A DNA stretch of 64,000 nucleotides from Rhizomys pruinosus (taxonomy: Eukaryota > Chordata > Mammalia > Rodentia > Spalacidae), in the NCBI GenBank assembly GCA_009823505.1, contig VZQC01012262.1, forward strand, positions 573,865 to 637,864, written 5' to 3'. The notes beneath the pieces are model-generated. The model made no database searches, was not told the DNA's origin, and saw only the letters and a program-made list of their open reading frames with translations. A program made the position numbers and the translations under genes. Positions 46,210 to 58,418 of the stretch are shown one piece after another (position 1 is the stretch's first letter; the number at the start of each line of letters is the position of its first letter).

Positions 46210-46425
46210 GGGCTGGAGAGTTGGCTCAGCAGTTAAGAGCACCGACTGCTCTTGCAGAGGACCTGGGTTTGATCCCCAGCACCCTCATGGCAGCTGAGAA
46301 CCGTCTTTAACTCCAGTTCCAGGGGAATCCGACACCCTCTTCTGATCTCTGCAGCACTGCACAACATGGGTGCATCTACTTACATGCAGACAGTACACTC
46401 ATATACATAAAATAGTAAATAAAAT
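46210..46425 (+). mobile_element. B2 SINE with target duplication
   Basis: TTAAAAAGATGGAATCA (17 bp) flanks it at 46193-46209 and 46426-46442. It lacks the 17-bp internal duplication, so this form was also mobile recently. Confidence 0.96.
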
Positions 46426-46442
46426 TTAAAAAGATGGAATCA

Positions 46443-47862
46443 TGTTCAGTTATATTCTCATTACCTTAAGATTAGTAATAGAATGTATAGGACAACTGTT
46501 ATACTTAAATCAGACATTCACACCCTCTGCACTGGAAAGGTCTTGTATTAGTCAACTGACTATGTGTCAGGGAAATAATCACCTCTCAAAATTTGGGGCA
46601 GTACACTCAAAGAACTGTTAAAGGTTCAATCCTAGGGCTTGAAAAATTAATTCTTCAGCCCACAGTGGCCTTTCTCCTTTCTGCTTCCAGTAACCTTGAG
46701 GTATCCGCTGGGACAGAAGCCAGAAATGCAGCCATGACTTTATCAGCGTAGTCTGGATGGTGACAGTGCGGACCAGCACAGTGGCTGCAGGGACCCGATG
46801 GTGCAAGTGATCATGTAAGTCAGCTTTCTGTTACCACAGAAACTACCTGAGATTATCAACCAGTAGAAAGGGTTATCTCAGTTCTCATTCAGTTTATCAG
46901 TCCATGATGAATCTGTATTGTTACTTCCGGGCTTTCAGTGAGGCAGCGACATGGAGAGAGGAAGGAATGGCAGAATGAAGCTGACTCACAGTAGCTAGAT
47001 AGCAGAAGACCAAGGGGAAGGGATGGCTTCCTATTGTGCTCTTCAAGGGCAGACCAGCAAACAATCTAAGGGCTCCTGCTGGGCCTACCTCTAAACTTCA
47101 CTCCCACCAAATGGCAAGTGAGAATGTTCTAGATCAAAGATATAGCCAAGATAGCACCCAAGCTAAGTCAGAATAACCTGATACCACAGACTAAAAACAG
47201 CAAGGATTTGATCTGCGCTCATCAAAACAATGGAGCTCCCATTCCCTGAGATGGGATGGGGAAGAACTGAGGTGATCTGGTGCATTAGCGATGGTTCATG
47301 AACAGAATCTGTATGATTTAGAACACAGATGATAACTACTCACTTAGGTATCTGGGTCTAAGAGGCTGAAAACATAGACTTATGAACTATAAACTTATAG
47401 ATTTCAGCCATAAGAAAAGGATGCACCTACCACCTGTGAGTGTGAATATTAACCAAAAGGCTAAGCTACATTCTGGATGCCAAACCATCCAAGAATGATG
47501 TTATTCTACCTTACCAGTGCTGGCACCCACGGCATCTATATGTCTAGATCTGTTCCCTCACATATCCCAAGGAGCTCACTGAACCAGCTCAGCAGGTGTC
47601 CTCCACGCTCTGGCCTACTCTTAAAACCTAAAGTTAAGAGTCAGACTGTTACTTTAATGTGGGATGGTAATGCCGCATAAAGATAAATCTAAATGTATCA
47701 AAGAATCCCCCTTTCAAATGTTCAAGCTTCCATCCCATATTAAGAAAGATGACTGCAAAACAATGAAGTCAACGTGCAGTCTCTCAGTACCCAGCAGGAA
47801 TACTTCTACTGAGATTTAGAAACATTCAACTTTTACAAAGATTGAACATAAAAGCATCCACT
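46443..47862. other. Unique intron sequence
   Basis: No repeat or exon is recognised. Confidence 0.5.
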
Positions 47863-47865
47863 TAG

Positions 47866-48075
47866 GGCTGAAGAGGTGGCTCAGAGGTTAAGAGAACTTG
47901 CTGCTCTCACAGAGGACCTGAGTTTGGATCCCAGCACCCATATCAGGTGGCTTAAAAGTACACAACTCCAGCTCCAGAGGATTTGATACCTTCAGGGACC
48001 TATAGGTACATGTACTCACATAAACATGTACCTACACACAGACACACAAAATTAAGACTAGAAAATAAACCTTTA
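47866..48075 (+). mobile_element. B3-type SINE
   Basis: GGGCTGAAGAGGTGGCTCAG at the head, CATATCAGGTGGCTTAAAAG in the body and a CACATA-rich 3' part suit B3. Confidence 0.8.
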
Positions 48076-48349
48076 AAAAAAATCATCTACTAGAGTAATG
48101 ATTTTTATAACTCTGCCAAACCATAGTTTAAAGGACCCTTTGTTATATTACAAACAGCCTTTATAATACACACATACCACAGATCAGAAGACACCACCAT
48201 CTCTCATTTTGGGCTCAACTAAAATATTACCTTCCCCAGGAAATGTGCTGAGTCCTCTGGGCAATCGATGTGCCATTTACCTACTGAGCTTGCTCCCATA
48301 GTGCTCTGACCTAACCACTTTCTACCTTATGTTAAATGAGAACTTAGGA
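48076..48349. other. Unique intron sequence
   Basis: I see nothing recognisable. Confidence 0.5.
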
Positions 48350-48580
48350 GCAGGCATTTTTAGAGCCTCTGCTTTTTAACAGACACTGTTAATAAGTACA
48401 ATAGAAAGAATACTATTGTGCATCATCACATTAAATTCCATCATTATTCTTACTTGAGACATGAGAAACTGAAGTTGAAAGTGGCTGATTATTCAAAGTC
48501 ACACAGCTGATACTTAGCATGAGCTCTGACTTGATTCTCAAGCATACATTCTTCCCACTATGCTACACTGCCCTCCAAAT
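48350..48580 (+). mobile_element. MIR
   Basis: This is a good MIR: GAGACATGAGAAACTGAAGT, TTCAAAGTCACACAGCTGAT and a 3' end ATTCTTCCCACTATGCTACA. Confidence 0.88.
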
Positions 48581-48834
48581 CAAACTGAGAGACTTGTGCT
48601 TATTAAGCTATGTAAAACACTTTCCAGTATTCAATAAATGTTACTTGAGTATAATCTCAAAACAAGGTCTGTAGCTCTCAAAGAGCTTATAATAAAATGG
48701 AAGGTAATTCAACAGCTATAATTAAATAGAAGATGTATCAGTTTCGTAAAGACTATGTCCCCTGGAGTCATGAGACATATGCTCTTATCCTCTTTCTCTC
48801 TCCTCCCTGTTTTTTGTTTTGTTTCTTTGTTTGT

Positions 48835-49100
48835 TTGTTTTGGTGGCAGAGTCTCCCTAGAGCCCTAGCCAGCTTGGAACTATGTTAACCAGGCTGTCCT
48901 TGATCTCAAAGGGATCTCCTGCTTCTTCCTCCTGAGAGCATGTGCCACCACATCTGCCCCAGTTTTTTGTTTTGTTTTGTATTTATACCTAGGCTGGTCT
49001 CACACACACTGTGGAACTGAGGCTGACTGGCCTTGAACTCCTGATTCTATGTCCACTTCCCAAGTGCTAGGGTTACAAGCATGTACCATCATGCCTGATT
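48835..49100 (-). mobile_element. Two old B1-type SINE units in tandem
   Basis: Both 48840-48955 and 48985-49100 show inverse B1-like order (for example CCTTGAACTCCTGATTCTAT then CCAAGTGCTAGGGTTACAAG). They are separated by a T-rich linker, so this may be an old dimer or two insertions. Confidence 0.72.
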
Positions 49101-49213
49101 CTCTTCTCTATCCTTAATTCTTAAAATACTGAGGATGAGGGAAAGGAAGGCACTCCAGGCATACATAACCACTATTAACATTTGGACTAGACTTATCTAG
49201 ATTTTACTACATA

Positions 49214-49342
49214 GGATTATTTTCATATATATGTATATATGTATACATATATATTATATATGTATGTATATATACACTATATATGTATACATATATATGT
49301 ATATACACACATATATATGTATACATATATATGTGTGAGTTT
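49214..49342. repeat. (TA)/(TG) tract with repeated palindromes
   Basis: The self-complementary ATATATGTATACATATAT recurs three times in alternating purine-pyrimidine sequence, followed by a G-run at 49347-49355. Confidence 0.92.
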
Positions 49343-49658
49343 GTGTGGGGGGGGAGAAAGAGAACACTTACCAGAGTATTATAAGGTTTTTCCTTTCTTT
49401 CCTTTGGCCACTCTAAGCTATAGTTTGGGCTCAAGCAGAATAATTTACCTAAGTGCTCAAAAACATCTATTTCCTGGTTTCTTTCAGTAATTGTGTTTTT
49501 ATTTTTTCACCTTTCTAAATGATGAAGGCAACATAATCAAATCATATCTACTATACATGTAGCCTCATGTTAAGCCCAACACTTCTGACTCTGGGGCATT
49601 TCTTTACAAAACCAGGTATACTATACCCAGTCCACTATGAGGTTCTGAAGCTTTAAAT
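49343..49658. other. Unique intron sequence
   Basis: I see nothing recognisable. Confidence 0.5.
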
Positions 49659-49670
49659 AAGAATATTTAC

Positions 49671-50265
49671 GGGGAGACGCCATAACGCGCCAGGCCAGTA
49701 GGATCGAAAGGTTATTCCTGGACAAACTGTCAGCCCATGAAAGGAAACAGCCAGAATTGACCAGAGTTCAAGTCAACAGCTCCAGAGAGAGTGGACTGTT
49801 TTACCTCTCATCCACCTGTGCCCCTTTTCTAAGCCTAGGGAACAACCTGCGGAAGAGGGGGCGTGGTAGAATGTAAGGGCTGCGATTGGGGTGAATGGTG
49901 AAACTACAGCAATGCAGTCTGGACACTCATTTGATCAACTTGATTGAACAAACAACCTGTCACCCCCCACTGGATGGTGGGGCTGTAGGTGTTTGGGCAC
50001 AACAGCCTGCAGATAGGTTTTGCATGAAGGATGCTTGTACTCATGGATTATCACCTATAGCTAAAAATGAAAAAAAAAAAACTGAGAGAAAGATGCAGGA
50101 CAGTTATGGCAGAATGCATGATCTGGGATGGGGTGGGGGTGGGGGGGGGAGGGAAAGGGAAATAAGCCTGAACTGAATTGGAAAAAATGTATGAAATGCA
50201 CAAAGCATCAATAAAAACTAATTTAATTAGAAAAAAATTAAAAATTGAAATTATTAAAAAAAAAA
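49671..50265 (+). mobile_element. Short L1-tailed retroposon with target duplication
   Basis: AAGAATATTTAC flanks it (49659-49670 and 50266-50277), so both ends are exact. The last 180 bp match the L1 3' end at 17450-17600 (AAGATGCAGGAC, ATGGCAGAATGCAT, a G-rich stretch, CTGAACTGAATTG, ATCAATAAAAA). The first 400 bp start GGGGAGACGCCATAACGCGC, are relatively CpG-rich, and do not match anything upstream of the tail in the other L1 copies here. It is either an L1 truncated in a 3' UTR of a different subfamily or a composite non-autonomous element. A 93-codon open frame starts at 49895 and runs into the G-rich tail without a family match. Confidence 0.8.
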
Positions 50266-50277
50266 AAGAATATTTAC

Positions 50278-51865
50278 AAAATGTGGGGCATGGCACAAGA
50301 CTCAAGAAGTCTCAGCATAATCCACTCTTACGATTTATCCTTGAAGGGATTAACCATAGCAGAAGACAACACATTTATTCTAACTCAATCATCTCTTCTT
50401 TAAGAAAAAGATGAACATTTTAACTAATTTGCCTCTACTAAAGCCCCCAAATGTTACATAACTTTTTGTCAGCTAACCTTCCCTTCATTGTAGATAAGAC
50501 CTACCAATAGTAAAGAAAATACTCTTTGAGAACTCTGGCTTATCTTTACAAAGAAAAAATAACACAAAACACTGTTGTGGCACTCAGAGTCCACTTGCTT
50601 TAAAAATAATCCAGTGTACAGACAATAGTCAGAAGGGTACACTGCCCTGCTAATAAAAAACAAAGCAAACAACCCCCCTCCTTTTGATAGACTTACATAT
50701 ACCAAGACGAGACTGACATTATCTTTAAAAAATACTGCTTTATGAATAACCTTGAATGTGAAAATGTAATATTAACAAAATACAGCTTTAAAACAATGTT
50801 TACATGTAAATATCACATGCCAGAAGTTATTACTAGTTAGAATAAAACATAATATAGTCATAAACAGAGATTAAATGGCTTTACCACATCATTATTCAAA
50901 TTGCATCCTCTGTGTAAAAGGCCTCAAGGCACAATCAATAAGTTAATAATTAAAACACATAAAACTGGAACAGATAATAATCATTATAAAATTGTGTTGG
51001 GATAATGCTTAAACTGTTACTTGTCAGGAAGGACCATTAATAAAGACAGATTTCTTTGTATTATTCCTATAAGGTCCATAAATTGAATAATAACAGTGAG
51101 AGACAGAGAATGCTTTATATAAGAGCCCTTCTGGAAGGCATTTGACTCTGTTGCTTCACAATAAGATTCTGGGAACTACAGAAACAAAATGCCTAAATGT
51201 GTGTGCTGACAGGAATAAGCATAAGGAAGCAAGAACAGAGTGGCCTGAGGCGCTGGTGCTCCTGTAACTCCCAGGACCAGGCTGGAGTGTTTCCGCACTC
51301 AGGACACCACCACAGAACAAGAAGACAAAACCTCAAACACAGCAATGGAGGCTCAAAGATTTTGTGGTGACTGTCAAAATGGCATAGTGTGACTCAAGAA
51401 AGGCCAACTACATTACATGCACCAACAGATTCACCTTTAAAGATAGAGAGCAAAGGGCTACACACTTCTTAGAAAAGCAGGGAAAGAACTCATTTCTGTT
51501 CTTCAATGACCCTGCCTGCAATTACTGCTCTTAGGAAATATTACATTCCTATAAACTAATTAAAAAGATTTTCCCACAGATGTATTTTGGCTTATGTGAT
51601 TATGAGGCTGAGAAGTCTATGTGAGACAACCTGCAGGGTGGAGTTCCTAGGAGGCCAGTGATGTGTCTCAGACTAAAACTAGAATGTCAGAGCCAAGGAA
51701 ACTGGGAGATTAATCTCTAGGCTCAGTGTGAGCACAGGGGCTGCTAGTGGAAATCGCAGAGTACATGTCTACTGTGTCTTCAGGTACTGCCCTTTGTCCT
51801 CTGTCTGCCCTTTGATCCATTCTATTGATGGTTCTTGAAGTAGTAGCTAGAGCATAAGAAAAGGG
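50278..51865. other. Unique, repeat-poor intron
   Basis: I see nothing recognisable. Confidence 0.5.
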
Positions 51866-52189
51866 AAGGAAATAAAAGAGACATAAATAGGAAGACATCG
51901 AAATATGGTTATGTGCAGATGATATAATTCTTTTTTTAAGATGATATAATTCTGTAAAATAGATCTGAAAAGCATCAGAAAACTCTGGATCTGATACTTT
52001 TAGCAAAAGTGGCAGGATACAAAATCCACACGTGAAAATCAATAGCCTTCCATATGCTGCTCAAAAGAAACCAGGGAAACAATCTCATTCACAATTGCCT
52101 CAAAAATGCAAAATACCTTGTAATAAACTTAACAAAGGAGGACAAAGGAGAACAAAGACCTCTGCGATAATAACTTCAAAACACCAAAG

Positions 52190-52388
52190 AAAGATGAGAC
52201 GGCTCAGCAGTTAAGAGCACTGGCTGCTCTCTTGCAGAGGACTGGGATTGGTTCCCAGCACCCACATGGTGGCTAACAATCATCTGTGAATCCCATTCCA
52301 GGCAACCGGATGTTCTCTTCTGCCCTCCATCGGCACTGCACACGTGGATGCATTTGCATACAGGTAGGTGTAACCCCCAACACATAAA
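52190..52388 (+). mobile_element. B2 SINE, diverged
   Basis: GATGAGACGGCTCAGCAGTT at the head and CATTTGCATACAGGTAGGTG near the tail. The A-tail is short. Confidence 0.88.
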
Positions 52389-52402
52389 AATGAAGCCGAG
52401 GG

Positions 52403-52620
52403 TGCTGGAGAGATGACTCAGTGGTTAAGAGCACTGGCTGCTTTTGCAAAGGACCTGGGTTCAGTTTCTAGCACCCACATGGTGGATAACAACCACCAGT
52501 AACATCAGTTCCAGGGGATCTGATACCCTCTTCTGACCTCTGTGGGCACTGTATGAGACAAGAGAGCTTGCACACATGCAGGTAATACACCCATATGCAT
52601 AAAGACAATATTTTTTTAAA
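52403..52620 (+). mobile_element. B2 SINE
   Basis: Head GTGCTGGAGAGATGACTCAG. It follows the preceding B2 with only about 14 bases between them. Confidence 0.92.
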
Positions 52621-53463
52621 TGAAGCAAAATAAAGAAAACGGAAGACACTAGAGGACGAAAAGAACTCTCATGCGCACGTATCGCAAAAACTATTGTGAA
52701 AATGGCTGTACTACCAAGAGCAATATACAGTTAACAACATCTCCATCAAAATGAAAAAAATCTTAAAATTCATATGGAAGCACAAAAGAGCCCAGAGAGC
52801 CAAAGCAATCCTTAGCAAAAAAGAATAATGCCATAGGTATTATCATCCCTGATTTCAAATTACAGTACAGAACCATAGTAACAAAAACAACATGGTATTG
52901 ACAACAAAATCAGACACGGAGATCAAGAAAATAGAACTTGTAATCCAAATATAAACTCATGCAGCTGTAGACACCAGATTTTTGACAAAGAGGCCAAAAA
53001 TAATTGGAGAAAAGATAGCCTTTTCAACAGATACTGGATATATGTACAGAAAATGAAAGCAGATCCGTATCTCTCATCCTGCATAAAAGTCAACTCCAAA
53101 TGGATCAAAGTGACATAAAATCTGAAACTCTGAAAGAGCAAAAGAAAACACCTTAAAATATAGATGAAGGCAAGGCCTTCCTGGATAGGACTTAAGTGGA
53201 TCAGAAAATAGTGTGAACAATATACTAGCTGTATATCTGACAGAGGATTCACAGCTATGATATGTTAGTAGCTCAGAAAACAAGAAATCAACCCAATCAA
53301 CAAATGGGCCAAGGCAATGAACAAACAGTTCTCAAAAGATGAAACACAAATGGTCAATACATGAAAAAAAATAGCCTCACGTGCTATCAGAGAAATGTGA
53401 ATAAAGGCTACACTGAGATTCCATCTTCTCCCAGTCTGAACAGCAGTCATTAAGAAAACAACG

Positions 53464-53738
53464 AGATGTGCTGGGAAGATGTAAGCAAAGGGAATCCTCA
53501 AGACAGCTGGTGGGATGTGCACCAGTCTAGACACTCCGGAAAGAACATCAACAAGATGTGCTGGGAAGATGTAAGCAAAGGGAATCCTCAAGACGCTGCT
53601 GGTGGGATGTGCACCAGTCTAGACACTCCGGAAAGAACATCAACAAGATGTGCTGGGAAGATGTAAGCAAAGGGAATCCTCAAGACGCTGCTGGTGGGAT
53701 GTGCACCAGTCTAGACACTCCGGAAAGCAGCATGAAGG
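53464..53738 (+). repeat. Three tandem copies of a 90-92 bp L1 ORF2 segment
   Basis: AGATGTGCTGGGAAGATGTA begins at 53464, 53554 and 53646. Each copy encodes a version of the ORF2 C-terminal CW...WW...H motif. Copies two and three share an extra GC (GACGCTGCTGG versus GACAGCTGG), so they arose from each other. Confidence 0.95.
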
Positions 53739-54112
53739 GTCCTCTAAAAAAGTAAAAACAGTCCTACCATATGCTACTCCTGAGGTTCTCCAAAAGACTC
53801 TAAGTCAATACATCAGAGAGATACTTGGACATAAACCTTTCCTGAAGCATTATTCACAATAGCTAAGCTTTGGGACCAGCCTTCATGTCCAACAACAGGG
53901 GAAGGGATAAAGAAAATGTGACATAAAACTGCAATATTTTTAGCCACAAAAAATTAAGTTATGTCATCTGGAGAAAAATGGATGCAAATGAAGATAATTC
54001 CAGATTTTACTTAAAGACATAAAATGCATATGTATATACAATATGAAAGTAGAAGCAAAACTAGGGAAACCCAGGAGGATAACTACCATGAGGGGTGACG
54101 GAAGATGCAAGG

Positions 54113-54376
54113 GCATGGGGCTGGAGAGATGGCCTAGCGGTTAAGAGCACCAACTGCTGTTGCAGAGGACCCGGGTTCGATCCCCAGCACCCACATGGTG
54201 GCTAAGAACCATCTGTAACTCCAATTCCAGGAGAACTCCAGTTCCAGGGGAACCCAACACCCTCTTCTGACCTCCGCAGCATTGCACTACAGGGGTGCAC
54301 ACACCTATATGCAGTACATTCATATACATAAAAAAAAATTAAAAAAAAAATAAACTGTCTTTTAAAAAAAGAAAAA
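54113..54376 (+). mobile_element. B2 SINE, 17-bp-duplication subfamily, with target duplication
   Basis: GGAAGATGCAAGG flanks it (54100-54112 and 54377-54389). The head, B-box-like GGTTCGATCCC and 17-bp repeat are intact. Confidence 0.96.
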
Positions 54377-54389
54377 GGAAGATGCAAGG

Positions 54390-54690
54390 ACACAAGGAGA
54401 ATATGCTCGGTGTACAATGAACGCCTGTTTGCAAATGTCTTCATGTAACATATCATCATATATGATGAGAATTTTTTAAAAAATGAATAAATAGAGAGAC
54501 TCTATGAAGTCTTAAATTGACATAACATCTTCCTAAGAAGCTATATATTTTCTACCATCATCTTTCATTAAGGGCATTAGGTAAAGTAACAAAAAAAACT
54601 AATCCATCATTTTATAAGTTAAATAAAATCCCATTCTCACATGCAGTGTCACTGGCATGGCTTTTATAAATGACAGAACAAAGCTGAAAT
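54390..54690. other. Unique intron sequence
   Basis: I see nothing recognisable. Confidence 0.5.
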
Positions 54691-54693
54691 CCT

Positions 54694-54775
54694 GGGTTGC
54701 GAGTACAGCTCAGGGGTAAAGTATTTACCTAGCAAGCACCAAAGTCTGAATTTAATCTCCAGCACGAATGACTCA
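54694..54775 (+). mobile_element. ID-type SINE
   Basis: GGGTTGCGAGTACAGCTCAG, TTACCTAGCAAGCACCAAAG and TTTAATCTCCAGCACG resemble the ID (BC1-type, tRNA-Ala-derived) monomer. Confidence 0.78.
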
Positions 54776-54835
54776 ATAAATAACAAGTTAAAGAAAGTTA
54801 CCTTTTACCTCGTTTCCATAAGTTAAGAATTAATG

Positions 54836-55020
54836 GGCTGGAGAGATGGCTTGGTGTTTAAAAGTACTGGCTGCTCTACTGGAGGATCCACATGGTAGCT
54901 TATTATACAAACTCCAGGTCTAGGGAATACAATGCCATCTTCTGGCCTCCGCAGACACTGCATGCACATGCTGCACTTACGTAAATGCAGGCAAAAACAC
55001 TCATACACATAAAACAAAAT
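54836..55020 (+). mobile_element. B2 SINE, diverged and internally deleted
   Basis: GGGCTGGAGAGATGGCTTGG at the head. The section between GGAGGATC and CACATGG is shortened. Confidence 0.9.
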
Positions 55021-55851
55021 TTTTTTTTATTTTTTTTTTAATTTGACAAAGGGGCCAAGAACACTCAGTGGGTTAAGACAGCATCTTTAGCAAATGGGGC
55101 TGGCAAAACTGGATCACCACCTGTAGAAGAATGAAACTCAACTCCAAATGGATCAAAGACCTCAATGTGAAACCTGGACCTTCAAACTCTGAAACTGTTA
55201 GAAGAAAACATAGGCAGTAACCTAGAAGATAAGGTGTAGGAAAGGACTTTCTAAATCAGACTTTAGTTACTCAGGAATTAAGGTCAACAATCAACAAGTG
55301 GGATCTTAAGCTTCTGTACAGCAAAGGAAACAAAGAAATGAAGAGAAAAACCCATAGAGTGTGAGAAAATCTTTACTAGTGACAGATTTGACAGAGGTTT
55401 AACATTGAGAGTATATAAATTAATCAAAACACAGAGGACCAAGAAAACAAATAACCCAATTAAAATATGGACTAAAGATCTGAACAGAGAGAGCATTCTC
55501 AGAAGAAGAAATAGAGATGGCTAAGAAACATCATAAAAAGTGTTCAACATCCTTAGTAATTAGGGAAATGCAAATTAAAACCACTTTAAGATTTCATCTT
55601 ACTCCTGTAAGACTGGCTCAGATCAAGTGAACAAATGACACCAAATGCTGCAGAGGTTGTGGGGAAAGGGGACACTCATTCACTGCTGGTGGGATTGCAA
55701 ACTCATGCAACCCCTATGGAAAGAAGTGTGAAGAACTCTTAAAAAACTAAAAATAAACCTACCATTTGACCCAGTTATACCACTCCTTGGCATATACCAA
55801 AAGGACTCATCCTATTGCAGAGACACTTGTACATTCACTTTTATTGCTTCT

Positions 55852-56035
55852 TGTATTAGTCACTTTTCTGTTGCTGTGATAAACCACCATGACCAAGGGA
55901 ACTTATAAAAGGAAGAGTTTATATGAGCTTATGATTGACGGTTCCAGGGAATTAGAGTCCATTGTGGCAGGAGGCATGGTGGCCGGGGCTGGAGCAGAAA
56001 GCCGAAGTTGACATCTCACAATGAGTACAGGAAGT

Positions 56036-56103
<68 letters not shown>

Positions 56104-56275
56104 GAGACTGCAAGGCTTGTTAAACTCACTAAGCCTGCCCCCAATGACATACTTCATCCAGCATGGCCACACCTTCTAAGCCCTCCCAGAACACTGCCAC
56201 CAACTGGGGACAAAATGTCTGAATACTTAAAGCCTATAGGGGACACTTTCATTCAAACCACCACACTCCTCTTTT
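55852..56275 (-). mobile_element. Solo LTR, second rodent family, with (GA)n
   Basis: In the minus sense it begins TGTGGTGGTTTGAATGAAAG and ends CAACAGAAAAGTGACTAATA. This is the layout of a rodent MaLR-type LTR. L1 ORF2 sequence resumes at about 56276. A second copy of the family is at 60970-61335. Confidence 0.75.
56037..56100. repeat. (GA)n microsatellite
   Basis: About 32 uninterrupted GA units lie inside the LTR. The other copy of the LTR (60970) has no such expansion. Confidence 0.98.
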
Positions 56276-58069
56276 CATAACAGCAAAGAGCTGGAAGCAA
56301 CCTAAGTGTCCCTCAACTGATGAATGGATAACAAAAATGTGGTACATCTACACAATGGAGTTCTATGCAGCAGTAAAGAAAGATGACATCATGAAATTTG
56401 CAGGTAAATGGATGGAACTAGAAACTGTTATGCTAAGTGAAGTAACACAGACTCAGAAAAACAAATGACATATGTTGTCCCTCATTTGTGGATCCTAGCA
56501 ACAAATCCTTATAAGTGAGTACATCAGGATATAACTGCAGGAACCAAGTAAATGAAAAGGAACCAGGAAGGGAAAGGGAAAGAGGGAACCTCAGACAGAA
56601 GACCAGTAGCTGACAGGGGTTACTAGGGAGAAATGGATAAAATGAGAGGACAGAGGAAGGGTTACAGAAGGAAAGGTGAGGATAAAGAAAAGCGGAACCC
56701 AAGAGAAGTGAGGTCATAGTAGTCTGGCAGTGTCAAAGGAGAAATGGGGTACCTTTAAAGGGACAAAATGTGGAGAAGAGATGGAGAGAGGGTAGACAGG
56801 TAAAGGGAGAGAGAAGAGATAAATAATGCCTTGCTAGGGTAAAATTTTTGAGAGAATCATATTAGTCTAACAATCTACTGACAAATTACACAGATAGTAT
56901 CTTTACATGAGTCCATGTGCAAAGCTGAAGGCTACATAACAAGAAACATGGCCAGACAGGAGAAATCTTCCTTTGAAGTGTGGGCCGGGTCCTCCAAGAG
57001 ACTCCCAAAATTACACAGGCTATTGTCACAGGCCTTGATTGCCTCCCAGAACCTGAAGCATAAGCTCTATTGCTGAAGACAGGACATACTCTGGAGACAA
57101 GAATTGGAGCAATGGAGCTGGGACTGACCAGGAAACCACCTCCCCTGAAGCCCAGCTCTCACAGCTTTGAAGAGCACTATGCAAGCTACTAAGGGAGAAG
57201 AGCAATTACTGTCCAATACCAACCTTAAGACCAAATGTCCAAATCAACAGCCAGTACAGCATATGACACTGGTGCAGTAGTGGCACTTTTATCTTGTGGG
57301 CAAATCAAGGCCTAACTAATTGTACTTAAAGCCCACCGAGTGGGAGGAAACTCGTGTGTGGTACTGTAAACATAGCCAGATGAACACAACTGGAGATGTC
57401 ATAGATCTTAGAGAAATCCCCAAGGTTGTCACATCCCTAGGCTAAGGTAACATCTTACTAACTGCAAAATACGTATCCTAATATTTACAGACAAATATCC
57501 CAGACACCATTCAATAAAGATGCTTCTTTTGGAGCAGATGAAGAATAGTATAGTCCCACAACTAGACACACACAGACATGGTCTGTGAATTGCTCGTGCC
57601 TAAATGACGTATCTACAATGCAACCTCTACACTTAAGGCTCATGCAACATAGAACAAGGGGCCAAGAAGACATTAATTAACCTCTTAACTCTCATTAAGG
57701 AAGCTCCCCCATACGACAGGAGGCCAAGAATTCAAAAGGGCATGAATGGCCAAACCATGGAGATTAGGAGTCTATAGAGTATGGGTACTTGAACAGGTCA
57801 CCTATATTTAGCTTCACCCACCCAGGGCTCAGGGATCACTGCAAAAGAAGGGGCAGGAAGACTGGAAGAGCCAGGGAGGTGGTGCAAGACCATAAGGAAA
57901 TAAAGCCTCCAAGCTCTAGGGACCTGGTTCATAGGAACCTACAGCACTGGTGTCGGCATGCACTGTGTAAGCTCAACCAGACAAAACCCAGCACGGAAAT
58001 GCAGAAATGGGCAGCAGAGCTCAATGTTAGCTGAAGAAATATTGGCACCTGATTATGAGGAAGAACTGG

Positions 58070-58220
58070 CCTTCTTTTCTTTTTCTTTTTTTCTTTTTCT
58101 TTTTTTGAGACAGGGTCTCCCTGCAGCCCCAGATGTCCTGGAACTTACTATGTAGACCAGGCTAGCCCTGAACTCACAGAGATCCACCTGCCTCTGCTCT
58201 GCCTCCTGAGTGGCTGAGGA
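58070..58220 (-). mobile_element. B1 SINE
   Basis: Inverse B1 with a (CTTTTT)n tail, from GAGACAGGGTCTCCCTGCAG to GCCTCCTGAGTGGCTG. Confidence 0.93.
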
Positions 58221-58418
58221 GAGAAATATGTCACAAAAGACTCTAACACAAATGAAAGAATATATAAACTCCAGGGGAATTGGGGGGGGGGCCTTCAGAA
58301 GGATGCCAATTGAGAAGGGGGTAGAAAGGCAATTAAGACTGATTGAGACGTTATGTATGAAATACACAAAATTCAATTGAAAATTATAAAATAATAATAA
58401 TTTTAAAATAATAAAATA

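Larger units (their letters stand above)
51870..54095 (+). pseudogene. L1 ORF2 remnant (reverse transcriptase end to C-terminus)
   Basis: Starting with a reverse-transcriptase-like LCADD-type stretch around 51905 (TGTGCAGATGATATAATTC), it continues through IHTKINSLP-like and thumb-like parts to an LKFIWKHKRAQRAKAILSKK-type segment at 52770. It ends in the C-terminal domain with a CWE...WWDVH motif. Two B2 copies and a three-copy internal duplication interrupt it. Stops are frequent. Confidence 0.75.
55035..58400 (+). mobile_element. L1, 5'-truncated, with LTR and SINE insertions
   Basis: It begins in ORF2 (FDKGAKN-like), passes the C-terminal domain ([34 protein letters not shown]) and ends GTATGAAATACACAAAATTC then AATTGAAAATTATAAAATAA at about 58395. 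An LTR at 55852-56275 splits ORF2 and a B1 at 58070 splits the 3' UTR. It has decayed throughout. Confidence 0.82.

Noticed and set aside
51240..51420. A possible additional upstream Prim2 exon
   Set aside because: No stretch from 29605 to 64000 on the minus strand reads like the preceding PRIM2 residues (for example ALQFWKQEF or MQYGLFLK) with flanking splice sites. A short exon could have been missed by eye. A protein-to-genome alignment would decide.
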